56,000 bases of DNA from contig CAJNDS010002116.1 of assembly GCA_905221605.1 (NCBI GenBank), forward strand, positions 491,741-547,740, in the 5' to 3' direction. The translations under genes and the position numbers were made by a program. Source of the DNA: Symbiodinium natans. Its lineage: Eukaryota > Sar > Dinophyceae > Suessiales > Symbiodiniaceae. Under the pieces are notes generated by a model. It saw nothing but the letters and a program-made list of their open reading frames with translations, made no database searches and was not told the origin of the DNA. Positions 40,676-52,178 of this stretch are shown here, one piece after another. Within the stretch, counting starts at the first letter, position 1. The number at the start of each line of letters is the position of its first letter.

Positions 40676-42845
40676 TTGTGATCCTTTTTGCCGTGTTTTG
40701 CTTGTGGCGGGCTTACTCGTACCGCCCTAGAGCCCAACCCTACCAAGCCTGGAGCCTTAAGTGACCATTCTTAAGCCGCTAGCGAGGCCTTCCGCGGGAG
40801 CACAGGGGTGACTGCCCAAAGCTAACGGCACCGCCGGCTGTGGGGAGCAAAAGGATGAGGAGGGCCCGAAACCCTAAACCCTCAAAACATAAAAGCTGAA
40901 ACCCGAAAGCCTAACAGAGCCTCATTCCCCTGAACCAGAACCCCTTGCCCCTGAACCCCAAAATCTGAACCCCCAAACCCTGACCCTTAAACCCAACCAC
41001 AAAGCCTAAACTCCAAACCGCCGCAAACCCCCCACAGACAAGCGCCCTGGCTCGTCCCCGGCCAGCGGGTGAAAGGGGGAGCCGCCAGGGTCCTTGACCC
41101 GGGCTCCTCTTCGGATTGCGACCGCGAGCTGAAGGGTCTCCTCTTGACGGTCCTGTCAACCCTACAGCCCGCAGAATTCCGAAATCCACCCCCGCCCGAA
41201 GTCCCAAACTCTAAGCCTCCGAGGCCCTGAGGAACTGCTACTACCAGTATCATACGTCCAAGCAGCTAGGTAGCTGAAAATACATTAGGGCCTCCATGGA
41301 AGGACCGAGAGAATGCAGGGCACCATTGGTGTGGGCACGCGAAGGCCCAGATCCGAAGTAGTGCCACTTCACCTCGACCGCCTGCGCGCGCGGCATCTTG
41401 TGGGAAAACAGCCGCCGGGGCATCCGAGTTTCCATCGGCTTAAGACTTGAAGCCCTAAACCGCTGAAGGCTTCAAGGGGTTTGGGGGCTAAGGGGGGTTG
41501 CAAATCCTGAGCTCTACATGGGTCCCCCAAACTCGCCCGAAACCATTCTAGGCGGGAGGCTTCGGGGCTACAATGAACTGGCCTGAACCCTAAGCCCTAA
41601 ACCCTGTAGTTCAGCATTTGGCTCCCACCACCACCACCACCATCACCACCACCACCCTTCTCCCGATGTTGCCCAGTGTGGCAGAAAGACTAAACATTAA
41701 GCTCGTCAACCCCGAGCCCTAAACCCAAACCCAAACCCTCCCCATGTGCAGCCAGCGCCCTGTGACTTTCGGCTCCAGCTTACCTCCCCTAAGGGGTGCT
41801 TAGTTCAAGGGTCCCCGGCCTCAGCAGACTTACGGATCTGGGGGGGTCTTGATAGCCAGCACTACCCTATCTTCTTCTTCTACGCCCAGGTTCGTTGTGT
41901 GGGGGGGGGGCCTTCCATAGCTTAGGGATGCAGAGACCCTCGTCGCATGCCTTGCTAAGAGCGGATACGAAGAGCGAGGAGCTGAGAACAGCCTCCAACT
42001 CCGGGTTTACAGTATTTGGGAGGTTCATGGAGAGAGATATGGGGGTTTACGACCCCTAATCTAGACCGTCTAAGGGTGCCCTCAACAAGGTTATAACCAT
42101 ATTTCCCATTCACCTAATCCACCCTTAGCCCCTAAACCCTAAACCCTAAACCCCAAACCCCAAACCCGAAACCCTAAACCCTAAACCCTAAACCCTAAAC
42201 CCTAAACCCCAAACCCTAAACCCTAAACCCTAAACCCTACACCCTACACCCTACACCCTACACCTTAAACCCTAACCCTCAACCCTAAACCCTAAACCCC
42301 TAAACCAAACAGGTCTTAGGGGGGTGTCGGTGTGTCGGGCTCAATGTGTCAAGCCCCAGCTCCCATGTCCTCCCTGAAGCCAAGCCCTAAGCCTGGTTCA
42401 ACTTCGGGTTTAGGGTTTAGGGTTTAGGGTTTAGGGTTTAGGGTTTAGGGTTTAGGGTTTAGGGTTTAGGGTTCAGGGTTTAGGGTTTAGGGTTTAGGGT
42501 TTAGGGTTTAGGGTTTAGGGGCCCAAAGTGTTCACCCCTCCCGCCCCGTGCTGTCGAAGTCGAATTCTCGTTTCTTTCGCCTGCCGCCTTGTGCAGACCC
42601 AAGTCTCCTAAACTACTTCCCCCCGCTCATCGCACCCAGACCCCAAACCCTAAACCCTAAACCCTAAACCTTAAGCCCTAAACCCTAAACCTTAATAAGC
42701 CCGAAGCCCTAAACCCCAAGCCCCAGACCCTGAACTAGACTCGCCCGAGCCTCAACACTGCGGAGGTATCGGCCTAAAGCAAGGCCGCCTGGATGTGGCG
42801 AGGGCCAAGGTGGGGTTACATGGGGGCCTGCATAATTAGAATAGG

Positions 42846-42875
42846 TTTTTTTTTTTTTTTGGGGGGGGGGGGGGG
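42846..42875. repeat. T15-G15 homopolymer block
   Basis: Third T-then-G block in the window, here flanked by a partly repeated context (GAATAGG...TTATAGG, then GAGAATAGGG). Confidence 0.95.
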
Positions 42876-43082
42876 TTGTTATAGGTACAATTTATAGGGG
42901 CCTGAATAATGAGAATAGGGTTTTGGGGGGTTATTATCGGGGGTGGAAGTAGAGAGGGGACCCTAAGGGGATGCTGCTAGTAATTCTTCCGACCCCTTCT
43001 GTTTACAGCAGAGAGCACGGAAGGTTGAGGCCTGGCAGAGCTTTAATGGCTTTACGGGTTGTAAGGGTTTCAGGGCTTTACA

Positions 43083-43175
43083 GGTTTTAAGGGGGTTTTA
43101 AGGGTTTTCAGGGTTTTAAGGGTTTTAAGGGTTTTAAGGGTTTTAAGGGTTTTAAGGGTTTTAAGGGTTATAAGG
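43083..43175. repeat. TTTTAAGGG array
   Basis: About nine units with period 9 and small variants (TTTTCAGGG, TTATAAGGG). The unit is close to TTTAGGG with two inserted bases and may be a diverged derivative. Confidence 0.85.
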
Positions 43176-45958
43176 GTTGCAAGGGTTTTCAGGGTTTAGG
43201 CTTCGGGTTCCGCGGGTTCAAGGTGTTGTTCAAACCAGGCGTGCAGAGGTTACGGGCGTAATTATACGAGACCCTGTGCGGAAGTCGCTTTTAGGGTTTT
43301 TCATGGTAGGGGACCGCAGCAAGTATCTAAACCCTAAACTCGTGTTGAGGGGTTCTAGGCTTGCGCTCCAGGTTTGCCCGGGTCACTCTTTCTGGTTAGG
43401 GCGGAGGGCTTTGGCAGGTTCAGGGTTCCTTTCTGCGTAGGTCTGAGGGTAGAGGGCGGGTACGTCTAGGAGGCGAAGATGTGGATACCTTCGGGCCCAC
43501 TTCCTTGGTAGGTCCAACTGGTTCTTAGTAGGGAATGAGAGCCCCTAATAAAGGGTCCTAATAAAAAAGCATCCCTAGACATCGAAATTCATCATGAATA
43601 CCAAAATTATCATAATTGTCATGTTCACTCAAGTTGAACCAAAGCAAGACAGCTATGAAGAGCCAGTAGGTCGTGGTTATCTGCATCGCGCCTGGGGGCC
43701 GGTCTGATCTCTGTGGCTCCATCAGCGTCATGCATAGTCAGGAGAGCAGAAATGCCAAAGCAAAGCAAGGGCAGCTGCGTGTAGCAGGTGAAGACTCAGA
43801 CAACCCAAGAAGACTCGAACCCAAAAGCTGGAACCCCAGAGCTCGCGAGCTCGCAAGCTCCTCCCAGCCCCGAGGGCCTTGCGCGCGCAACCGCCGCGCT
43901 TGGGCCTCCTCGGCCCCCCCCAGCGGACCCAGGAAACCCAAGGTACCCGTAGAGAACAGGATACCAATTATTAACAGGGTAGGTAAATCTCGCCCCCTCA
44001 ATCCTTGGCCGCGTCCTGGTTGGGGACGAGCGCAGCGGGACCTTCCGTGTGGATGACAGCATGCCGGGCCCTCACACGTACGAGTCCAGTCGCCTCTTCA
44101 GAACCAAAAACCCCCAAACTCTAAACCCTAAACTCCCTAAACGCCCTAAACTCCCCAAACCGTGAATCCTCTCTTAGTGTTTAGGGGAGTTAGGGAGTAG
44201 AGCGGCTTCTTTTGCTTCCGACGCTTGGCATGTGTGTGGGCTTTGCGGGCGGGAATGTTGCCGAACGCTGGGCTTGGGGTTGCAAACCCTAAACCCTAAA
44301 CCCAAAACCCTCAACCCTCAAACCTCAACCCTAAACCCTAAATCCATATATTGTCCCATGCGACGCCATATCGGAGAGCTGCAGCTAGGATTGAGGGGTC
44401 GAGGGTTGGGGGTTCGTTGAGGTTTGGGGGTTTATAATACTCCCCGCTAGTTTAAGGTTCAGGGTTTAGGGTTTGGGGTTTAGGGTTCAGGGTTTAGGGT
44501 TTAGGGGTTTAGGGTTCAGGGTCGAGGGTTTGGGATTTAAGGGTGCAAGGCTATCGGACATCCTTCGAAAAACCTTGACCTCCAAACCATCGAAATCCCT
44601 TAGCAACCCTGAGCCCCTACGCCCCTAAAGAAGCTTAACGCCGGCAGAGGCGTAAAGCGAAACACCCTTGGAAACCCTCCCCCCCCCCCCCGCCCCGAAA
44701 CCCCAAAACCCCCTAAACCCCTAAACCCCTGCACCCCTAACCCCCCAAAACCCCCAAAACCCCAAAGCCCCCAACCCCTAAGCCCCCACCCGAAACCCCA
44801 AAATCCCAAAAGCCTCCGCGCCCCCAAGGGTTCGTCGCGGGCCGCAGACCCTGCAGGGCGCCGTGCAGCGGCTCCGAGGCGGGTCTTCTGGGGTCGAGGC
44901 TTGAGTGTTTGAGGTTTTGGGCGTTTGGCGCTGGCAGGGTTTTGTAGGGATTTGCAGGGTTTCGTAGGGTTTTGTAGGGGTTTGTAGGATTTCTAGGGTT
45001 TGCAGGGTTTATAGCTTTTGAGGCTTTGGGGTTTACGGGCTTGTGGGCTTGGGAGTGTGATGTTTAACATGGAGCCTCTGCTGTTTTGGGAGGGGTCCTG
45101 GGTGATCGGGAGGTTCTGGTAGAAACAGCCCAGCATTTTGAACGCAGCTCTTACAGTGTTTGGAATGTCCAGCATCCCCTGCGAGAACCTGCAAGTAAGG
45201 TGGGGGTGCTTTTGCTAACACACTGCCAATGGACCCGCGGGTTTTGCTTGTTTTCAGGTGCTTTGGGGTTCTTCGCGGATTTTGGGGCAGGGGGGGTGGG
45301 GTTTGGGGGCTGGGTGGGGGGGGGGTGGGGTTGGTGGGGGGGGGGGGGGGGTTGGTTACGACCATGTTCCTGTAACCATGCCCAACAAAACACCGGTATT
45401 TACATCGTTTTGGCAACATGCTGCACCAGGATGTTTGACGTTTCTGGGACAAGGCGCATTGTCCTTCTGCGAATATGCATATTACCACAACACTGGAATG
45501 TTCAGTGTGTTTACATTGTACAGAAATATATTGCAAGAGTACGTTTGATGTTTCCGCAACCAGAACTATTCATGCCTTTTTGCGAACATGCCGCAAAGAC
45601 TGCTATTTACAGCGTTTTTGCTGGATTCTACAACATACAAGACCGCGGCCACAAATCTTCGCAAACTATGATGCGTTCGAAAACCATGAGAAACCCTGGA
45701 CTTCAAACAATTGAGAAAATCCCATTTTATCCGGAAAACCGTAAAGACGCGTTTGCGAACGACCATCAGACCTTACACCAAAACGTGGTTTTCGCCTCGG
45801 TAATTGCACAAAAACAAGCTTCCCACAGTTACAAACTTCAGAAAAGAAAGGCTCAAACACTTGGGCAAGTGTGCGAGGTTAGCCCTTCCCCCAAAGCAAT
45901 CTCAAGCCAAAAAATCGTCGTTTTCCCTCGGAACAACTACCAAAATACCTAAAAATCA

Positions 45959-46113
45959 ACCCCTGCTAACGCACGGGTCGTTTCGGGGTCCGTTGCCGTG
46001 CTTTTGGAGAGGCTGTGAAAGTTGAGGTCGTGCGTACCCCTGCTAACGCACGGGTCGTTTCGGGGTCCGTTGCCGTGTTTTTGGAGAGGCTGTGAAAGTT
46101 GAGGTCGTGCGTA
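45959..46113. repeat. Two-copy 77-bp direct repeat
   Basis: The unit starting CCCCTGCTAACGCACGGGTC occurs twice in direct tandem with one mismatch. It has no telomere motif. It lies upstream of the first recognised PP2A-subunit exon. Confidence 0.9.
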
Positions 46114-46182
46114 TTCTTTCTGGATTCCGGGTTTTTCCAGCTGCCCCTAGTGGCTTTGGCTTCGCCACTGTGAACCCGAAGC

Positions 46183-46326
46183 CTAAACCCTAAACCCTAA
46201 ACCCTAAACCCTAAACCCTAAACCCTAAACCCTAAACCCTAAACCCTAAACCCTAAACCCTAAACCCTAAACCCTAAACCCTAAACCCTAAACCCTAAAC
46301 CCTAAACCTAAACCCTAAACCCGAAA
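46183..46326. repeat. CCCTAAA array
   Basis: About 20 uniform CCCTAAA units directly upstream of the predicted exon at 46340. A TTTAGGG array follows the exon at 46440-46490. Confidence 0.93.
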
Positions 46327-46339
46327 CCTAAGCTGCGAG

Positions 46340-47394
46340 GCTACAACAGCCGCCACGACATGCCGGATGATGACGACATGGAGTTTCTGGAGGCCTGGAG
46401 ACCGCGTTTTTTGGAGGGTTTAGGGTTTAGGGCGTAGGGTTTGGGGTCTTTGGGTTTAGGGTTTAGGGTTTAGGGTTTAGGGTTTAGGGTCCAGGGCTTA
46501 GGGTTTAGGGTCTTTGGGTTTGGCGGGTCTAAGGGTTGAGGTTTTGGTGGTTTCAAGTAGGGTATCTACAGGAGCAGCTACTTCTAGCCTTAGTTTGGGG
46601 TCATGACTACCCATGGTAGGGCCTCAAAGCCCCACATCTCCCCAAAACGCAACACCCGCCCTCCCTCCCAAAACTGGCCTACATCTTCTTCGCAGAGCAC
46701 TTAAAGACTTAAGCCGTTCATGTCTTGACTTGATTCGTTCCATACCTTTGTAGACCGTTCCAGAGAGCCAAGACGTTTTCTCGAGAGAATTTGTGTGGTC
46801 GGAGCTCTTGCAGTTTTTGTCGCTGTCGCGGGTGGTTTAGGGCTTTGACGTTGGGCTTCGGAGTTCCCCCGCGTCCATTGTAGAGAGACAAGTGCCAAGT
46901 CCTCAAGGCGCAGAGGACGGGCGCAGGGCCCCAACCACCCAGGGCCAAGGGCCCCAAAAAACCCAAAACACCCCAACGCCCTGAACCCCCTAAACCCTGA
47001 ACCCTAAACCCTAAGCCCTAAACCCTAAACCCCAAACCCTAAACCCCAAACCTGTCTTGAGCCCTTGCAGGAGGCTGAGTTTCAAAAGATCCAGGACGTG
47101 TAGGGGCTCCTCATGTCTTGGGGGAGGGGTTTGAAGGTTTACGGCTTCGGGTTGAGGGCCTGCCCCCCAAACCTGCTGGACAACTCACCCCAGTGGGTCT
47201 CCGGAGGGTTTAGGGTGTTTCGGGTTTCGGGTTTAGGGTTGCGCTCTGGCTCCGGAAAAATTGTTTCCTTGTTGAGCCACCCTAACGCCTTCTGGCCTAA
47301 ACCCCCCAAACCCTAAACTCCTTACCTTAAACTAGTGGTTATTATTATTATTATTCTTATTCTTATTCTTATTCTTATGATTATGATTATGATG

Positions 47395-47427
<33 letters not shown>

Positions 47428-50400
47428 TTTATTTGGGGGTTGCCAGAGACAGCGACGCGAGGAGCTGGAGCGGCAAGAGGAGGAGCGGCGTTGCCCCTCC
47501 CTAAGGCGACGAGATTGGGGGGGCCTTAACCCCTACACCCTAAACCCTAAACCCTAAACCCTAAACTCGAAACCCCAAACCTACACCCGAAACCCTAAAC
47601 CCTACACCCGAAACCCTAAATCCAAAACCCTAAACCCCAGGAGAGTTGGAGGGGAGTTGGGGAGGGCGTCCCTCTTGATGACTTGGGGGTTGCCGCACGT
47701 GGCTTCGTAAAGTTCCAACATTTAGGAGCTTGCTGTAAACCTAAAACCCCAAGGCCCTAAGCCCTAAGCCCTAAGCCCTAAGCCCTAAGCCCTAAGCCCT
47801 AAGCCCTAAACCCTACACCCTACACCCTACACCCTAAACCCTAACTCTAAACCCCAAGTTGCTGTGCCCCGCAACAGGTCGATTCCGCGCTTCTACGAGC
47901 GCAAGGCCAGGGCTTGGCCTCAAGGGGGGCCCTCACCTCAAGAGGGCCCCGAAACTCGAAGCCGTAAACCCAAGCCGTCTGTTTGTGGCTTACCTAAACC
48001 CTAAACCCTAAACCCTAAACCCTAAACCCTAAACCCTAAACCCTAATCCTAGGGGTTTTTTGGCTCTCAGCCTACATGTCCGTAGGTCTGCAGGCGTTGA
48101 GATTCTTAAGGTTGCGGGTGTGGTCCCGACTTTTTGAAGCTCAAAGAGGTTTAGGGTTTAGGGTTTAGGGTTTAGGTTTAGGGCTTCAAGCTGAGAATCC
48201 CCTAGGCGGAGGAGCGTCCCGGAGGTACACCACCTCCGAACCCCCAAGCCCCAAAGCTCACAAACCCACAAGGTCCAGGGTGCAGGGCTTAGAATCCCAG
48301 ACCCCCAAAGCTTGCGTGATTTCACAACACCCCTTCCGGTCGTCAGGCCCTACACCCCAAAGCCTTAACCATAAACCCTAAACCCTAAACCCTAAACCCT
48401 AAACCCTAAACCCTAAACCCTAAACCCTAAACCCCAAACCCCATCCCTAAACCCTAAACCCTGAGCCCTAAACCCAAGCCCAAGCCGAAGTGGCGGCCAG
48501 GCAGCGCCCTTGGACGAGTCGACCAGCTTGCGGCCACGCGTTTTGCGCGAAGCGCGCGGGGCGGCTTAGGGGACGGTCTGGGCTCTGGGCTAAACCCTAA
48601 GCCCTAAGCCCCAAGCCCTAAACCCCAAACCAGACAAGTTTAGGGCTTAGGGTAAGAATTCCCCCAACCATGAACCCCCGAACACTGAAGACCTGAAACC
48701 CTGAACCCTGAACCTCAAACCCCGTCGCCCATGCCTGCAGATGAGTCTTTTTGGTGGTCGGAGTTGGGAGTTTAAAGGTTTTAGAGTTTTAGGGCGATTA
48801 AAGGCTTTGTTCCTTCAAGGAGGGTAGGAGGATCTCAGGCTAAATAAGCCTCTACGCCCCAACCCGAAATCTCTAAACATTAAAGGGCCCATAGTTCGTG
48901 AACCCCAAACCCTCAACCCTCAACCCTCAAACTTCAAACCCTTAACCCTAAACCCTAAAAGCCCGAAACTCTCAAAACCCTAAGCCCTAAACCCTAAAAG
49001 GCCCCCAAACCCCTCAAAGCCCTACGCCGCGAGGGATGGGGCTCTCATCCCTTCGCCAAGGAAGCCGCCTCCTGCAGCGCAAGAGCTCCCGCGAGCTCCT
49101 TGACGAAGAGGACGGCTCCGCCATTTGCTTGGGGGTAAGGTTTAGGGTTTAGGGTTTAGGGTCTTGGGATTTAGGGTTTAGGGTTTAGGGTTTAGGGTTT
49201 AGAGTTTAGGGTTTAGGGTTTAGGGAGAAACAACCCTAAGCCCTAACACCCCGCTTCGAGGCATCGATGTTCCATACCGTGACTGTCTTTCCTGACCTAA
49301 CCTCTTGTGACTTAAAAGTTCGTTTGGCCAGCTTGGCTTGACGGCCGGCTAGTTTGACCATGATGCTACATGTGCTGTAGTTTACTTTCAGCCCTGCTTC
49401 TTGCAGGTAATGCAGAAGGAGTCTTACCATATCGTGTGCCTCGTAGAGGGTCCTGGTTCAAAGGTGAGTAGGGCTTGGGCTTGGATGGTGTTTTAACGGT
49501 TTGGGGTGGCAGGTTGTGATTTCATAGGCTTGCGGGTCAGGGGTTCAGAGGGAGTCGAGCTTCTCGCAGTTCCACAAGTCTCTGCTCCCGATCCTTAAAC
49601 CCTAAGCCCTACAAGCGCTACAAGAAACCCTACACCGCCTTAGGAGAAGCCCGAGAGTCCCCATCGTTCCGTCAGAGTCACAGGGCCCAGGACCCCTCAA
49701 CCGTGGCCTTACCAACCCCCCCCCCCCCCCAAATTTGCGAGTTTGGTTTAGGGTTTTAGGGGTGGAAGGTCTAGAGTTTGGGGGTGTTTGTGCTGCAGGA
49801 CCTCCACATGATCTTGGTCTTGCTGAAGGCTCTCACGCCATGGGTCCGGAAGCCCGAAAACCCCCCAACAACCTAGGCCCTTGTGGTGGTTTTGCATTTT
49901 TTCTTCTTTGGGTTGGGGTTGAAAGTGGGTTGCAGAGGATGTTATGCAACACAGCTCTCAGAAAGCTTCAGGGACCAACTTTCAGACGTTGAAGCGGTTG
50001 CTCGTCCAGGCTTTCAGGTTTGGTAGGGACGTACGGCTTACATGCCCAAATTCTATAAGAGATGAGCTATCCCAAGCCCTAAACCCCAAGTCCTCAACCC
50101 TAAACCCCAAATCCTAAACCCCAAACCCCAAACCCCAAACCTAAAACCCTAAACCCGAAACCCTAAACCCCAAACGCTGAAAACCATAGAACCCCAAAGT
50201 GCAGGATCAGGCGCGCCCCAAACCCTAAACCCCATACCCTTAACACCCTACAATGCAGGAGCAGGCGCGCCGGCGCCGCGAGACCCTCGAGGGGCAGTCG
50301 GACGTGGAGGCTTCGCGCCAACTGTGGTGGGTCGACCGAGACCCTTCAGGTTTAGGGTTTAGGGTTTCGGGTTTAGGGTTTAGGGTTTAGGGTTTCGGGT

Positions 50401-52178
50401 TTAGGGTTTAGGGTTTAGGGTTTAGGGTTGAGAGTGACAAAAGCCACCTACTCAAGCCCCAAGCCCTGGAATCCTCCCGAAGCCCTATAAACCCTCAGAA
50501 GCCCCCTCAAAGCCTCGGAAAGCCCTCCTAAACTCCCTTTTGTCGGCGTCCAGGTCATCGACTATGTCGGCTTCTGCAAGATACGCAAGGCCTTGGGATC
50601 CCTCAACCCCCTAAACCCCCAGAATCCCTTAGAATCCGAACCCTAGATCCCAAAACTCCCCAAACCCTACACAGCCCTAAGCCCTAAACGTTGCCCTGAG
50701 CCCCATTTTGTTACCCCCATAGGTAAGCCTTTGCAAGACACCAAAGCCCTCATGTTAGGCGGCAGTTCCTCCTTTTCTGGGCCCCTTTGTTCTTCTCTGG
50801 ATTCTCGGTGTGCACCAACAAGGATATCCACAAGCTGGTGGTTGGTTCTACCCGTTAAGACGCCGTAGGGTGCTTATGTGGCGCACCTTAAACCCTAAAC
50901 CTTGAATTCTGAACCCTTAACCCTCCCCAAACCCTAAACCCTAAGCCCTAAACCCCAAGCCCTAAACCCGAAACCAGACCTTTGAAAAGCTTGAGCAGGA
51001 GCTGCTGGGGCGCGGCGAGCGCTTCCGCCAGTACTTTCTTCCCACGCCCGGGGGCCCAGCGGCGTCAGAGTTTGTTTGGGCTTCGGGGTGGAGGATTGTA
51101 GGGCTTGAGGTTTGGTTGGGCTTCAGGGTGGAGGATTTTAGGGCTGAAGGTTTGTTTGGGGGGTTGAGGTTTTAAGGTTGAAGGCTCGTTTGGGTTGAGG
51201 GATTTCGGGTTTTAGGGTTTAGGGTTTGGGGATTGAGGTTGCATGGCGTGAGATGGTTTGAGGCTTCCAGGTCGCCTGGATGCCCAACCCCCGGGTTTAG
51301 GGTTTAGGGTTTAGGGTTTAGGGTTTAGTTTAGGCCCCCCCCCCCCCCCTCCTCCCTCCCTTGTGTGTGGGAGCTCCCAGGACCTTCTTGAAGTTCCCGC
51401 GCGACCAGAGCGGCTGCATCGCCATCGTCCCCTTCTTCACCTTCGTGGTGCGAAAGGCAGGGAACCCACATAGGGTTTAGGGTTTAGGGTTTAGGGTTTA
51501 GGGTTTAGGGTTTAGGGTTTAGGGTTTAGGGTTTAGGGATATGGGTGGTTGTCAAAATGCTGGTCCCTTTCTGGATCCCTCTTATGGTACGGCACCTAAT
51601 TATTTAGGGTTCCCCAAAAGGGATCATAATGTTGACGACCACCCACATCCTTCAGCCCCTCAGCCAAAGGGAAGCCCAAGCTTGGAGAACTCGACGAATG
51701 GCCAGGTGAACCTCAAGCAGACGAGGGTGCAGCTTAGCTACTACGACGCGCTGGGGTGCGGCTTTCTCAGGGAGAAGGCCGCGGGTGCGTGGTGAATGAA
51801 AGGTTCAAATTTCGATTTGTTCCCATCTGTGTTACTTTCCTGTCATGTATATATATACATATATATATATATGTGTACGTGTCTTGCATGTTGTTTCGGT
51901 TTGTGATGGTTTCGCGGTCTTAGCTGTTGATCAAAAGCAAACAGTCAAGACATGGCTTTGCTGGGATCAGCGAGGGCAGCCGCAGACCCAGGTGGAGTGA
52001 AACCCTGAACGGCCCTAAACCCTAAATCCTAAACCCTAAACCCTAAACCCTAAACCCTAAACCCTAAACCCTAAACCCAAAACCCAAACCCTAAGCCCTG
52101 AACCCTGAACCCTAACCCTGGCCGCAGGACATGGAGAACTTTATCTTCGAGATGATCCCGACGCTGAGTGGGGCTCAG
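46340..52178 (+). CDS. PPP2R3C: PP2A regulatory subunit B'' (PPP2R3C/TONNEAU2 type), C-terminal half missing
   Basis: Thirteen exons chain in phase: 46340-46392, 47071-47094, 47447-47490, 47878-47905, 48206-48224, 48501-48544, 49078-49110, 50259-50330, 50554-50589, 50978-51045, 51381-51456, 51706-51777 and 52128-52178. They run colinearly with PPP2R3C/TON2: an acidic then coiled-coil start (RREELERQEEE), SIPRFYERK, RKSSRELLDEE, VIDYVGFCKI, FPRDQSGCIAIVPFF, KQTRVQLSYYDALGCGFLRE and DMENFIFEMIPTL. In the family this subunit targets PP2A and, as TON2, organises microtubule arrays or centrosomes. Only about 205 residues are present. The KFFFFLDP segment and the EF-hand C-terminal half expected next are absent before the CHAT gene starts at 53116. 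The gene is therefore truncated, rearranged or misassembled. The first two exons are the least certain. Confidence 0.85.
47339..47428. repeat. ATT/CTT/GAT microsatellite
   Basis: ATT units flank blocks of TTATTC and ATTATG. It lies just upstream of the coiled-coil exon 47447-47490. The hydrophobic frame over it is a repeat artefact. Confidence 0.95.
47755..48480. repeat. Telomere-like arrays among PP2A-subunit exons
   Basis: CCCTAAG/CCCTACA at 47755-47850, CCCTAAA at 47995-48045, TTTAGGG at 48148-48183 and CCCTAAA at 48370-48475. The 28-nt and 19-nt exons at 47878 and 48206 lie between them. Confidence 0.9.
49236..49450 (-). mobile_element. LINE-type reverse transcriptase remnant, antisense
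   Basis: On the - strand a 64-residue open stretch reads LLHYLQEAGLKVNYSTC, followed by VKLAGRQAKLAK. This matches the segment just after the catalytic motif of LINE reverse transcriptases (AGL-x-[LVI]-N-x-x-K/T-C followed by a hydrophobic strand). The catalytic motif itself is not seen, so it is a fragment. It sits inside an intron of the PP2A subunit gene (between 49110 and 50259), opposite to the gene. Confidence 0.45.
50200..50271. repeat. Duplicated exon-start fragment
   Basis: GTGCAGGATCAGGCGCGCC at 50200-50217 nearly repeats TGCAGGAGCAGGCGCGCC at 50255-50271. The latter is the acceptor and first codons of exon 50259-50330. Telomere-like units separate them. Confidence 0.7.
51300..51540. 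repeat. TTTAGGG arrays around a B'' exon
   Basis: Short TTTAGGG array at 51297-51330 followed by a poly-C tract, then a longer TTTAGGG array at 51473-51538. The exon 51381-51456, one of the best-conserved parts of the B'' subunit, lies between them. Confidence 0.9.
51539..51648. mobile_element. Foldback (MITE-like) element
   Basis: ATGGGTGGTTGTCAAAATG at the left and CATAATGTTGACGACCACCC at the right are inverted arms of about 30 bp with some mismatches. It lies directly after a TTTAGGG array in the intron between exons 51381-51456 and 51706-51777. Confidence 0.6.

Larger units (their letters stand above)
40676..46339. other. Repeat-rich interval without an assignable gene
   Basis: Telomere-like arrays occur at 42124-42300 and 42405-42522, with weaker ones near 44280-44345 and 44460-44525. 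A CAC microsatellite lies at 41627-41659. Open stretches at 44006-44098 (contains GTFRVDDSMPGPHTY) and 44855-44876 are possible exons with no family match. The segment 45050-46020 lacks telomere motifs and carries a G-rich block near 45290-45355. Its long frame (45086-45952) starts at TTG and resembles nothing I know. Confidence 0.4.

Noticed and set aside
41250-41435. Minus-strand open frame starting METRMPRR
   Set aside because: Open for only 61 codons with no recognisable domain, and all other genes here are on the + strand.
45086-45952. 288-residue open frame
   Set aside because: It starts with TTG, begins in a G-rich block, and has no recognisable motif; likely chance in a telomere-repeat-free segment.
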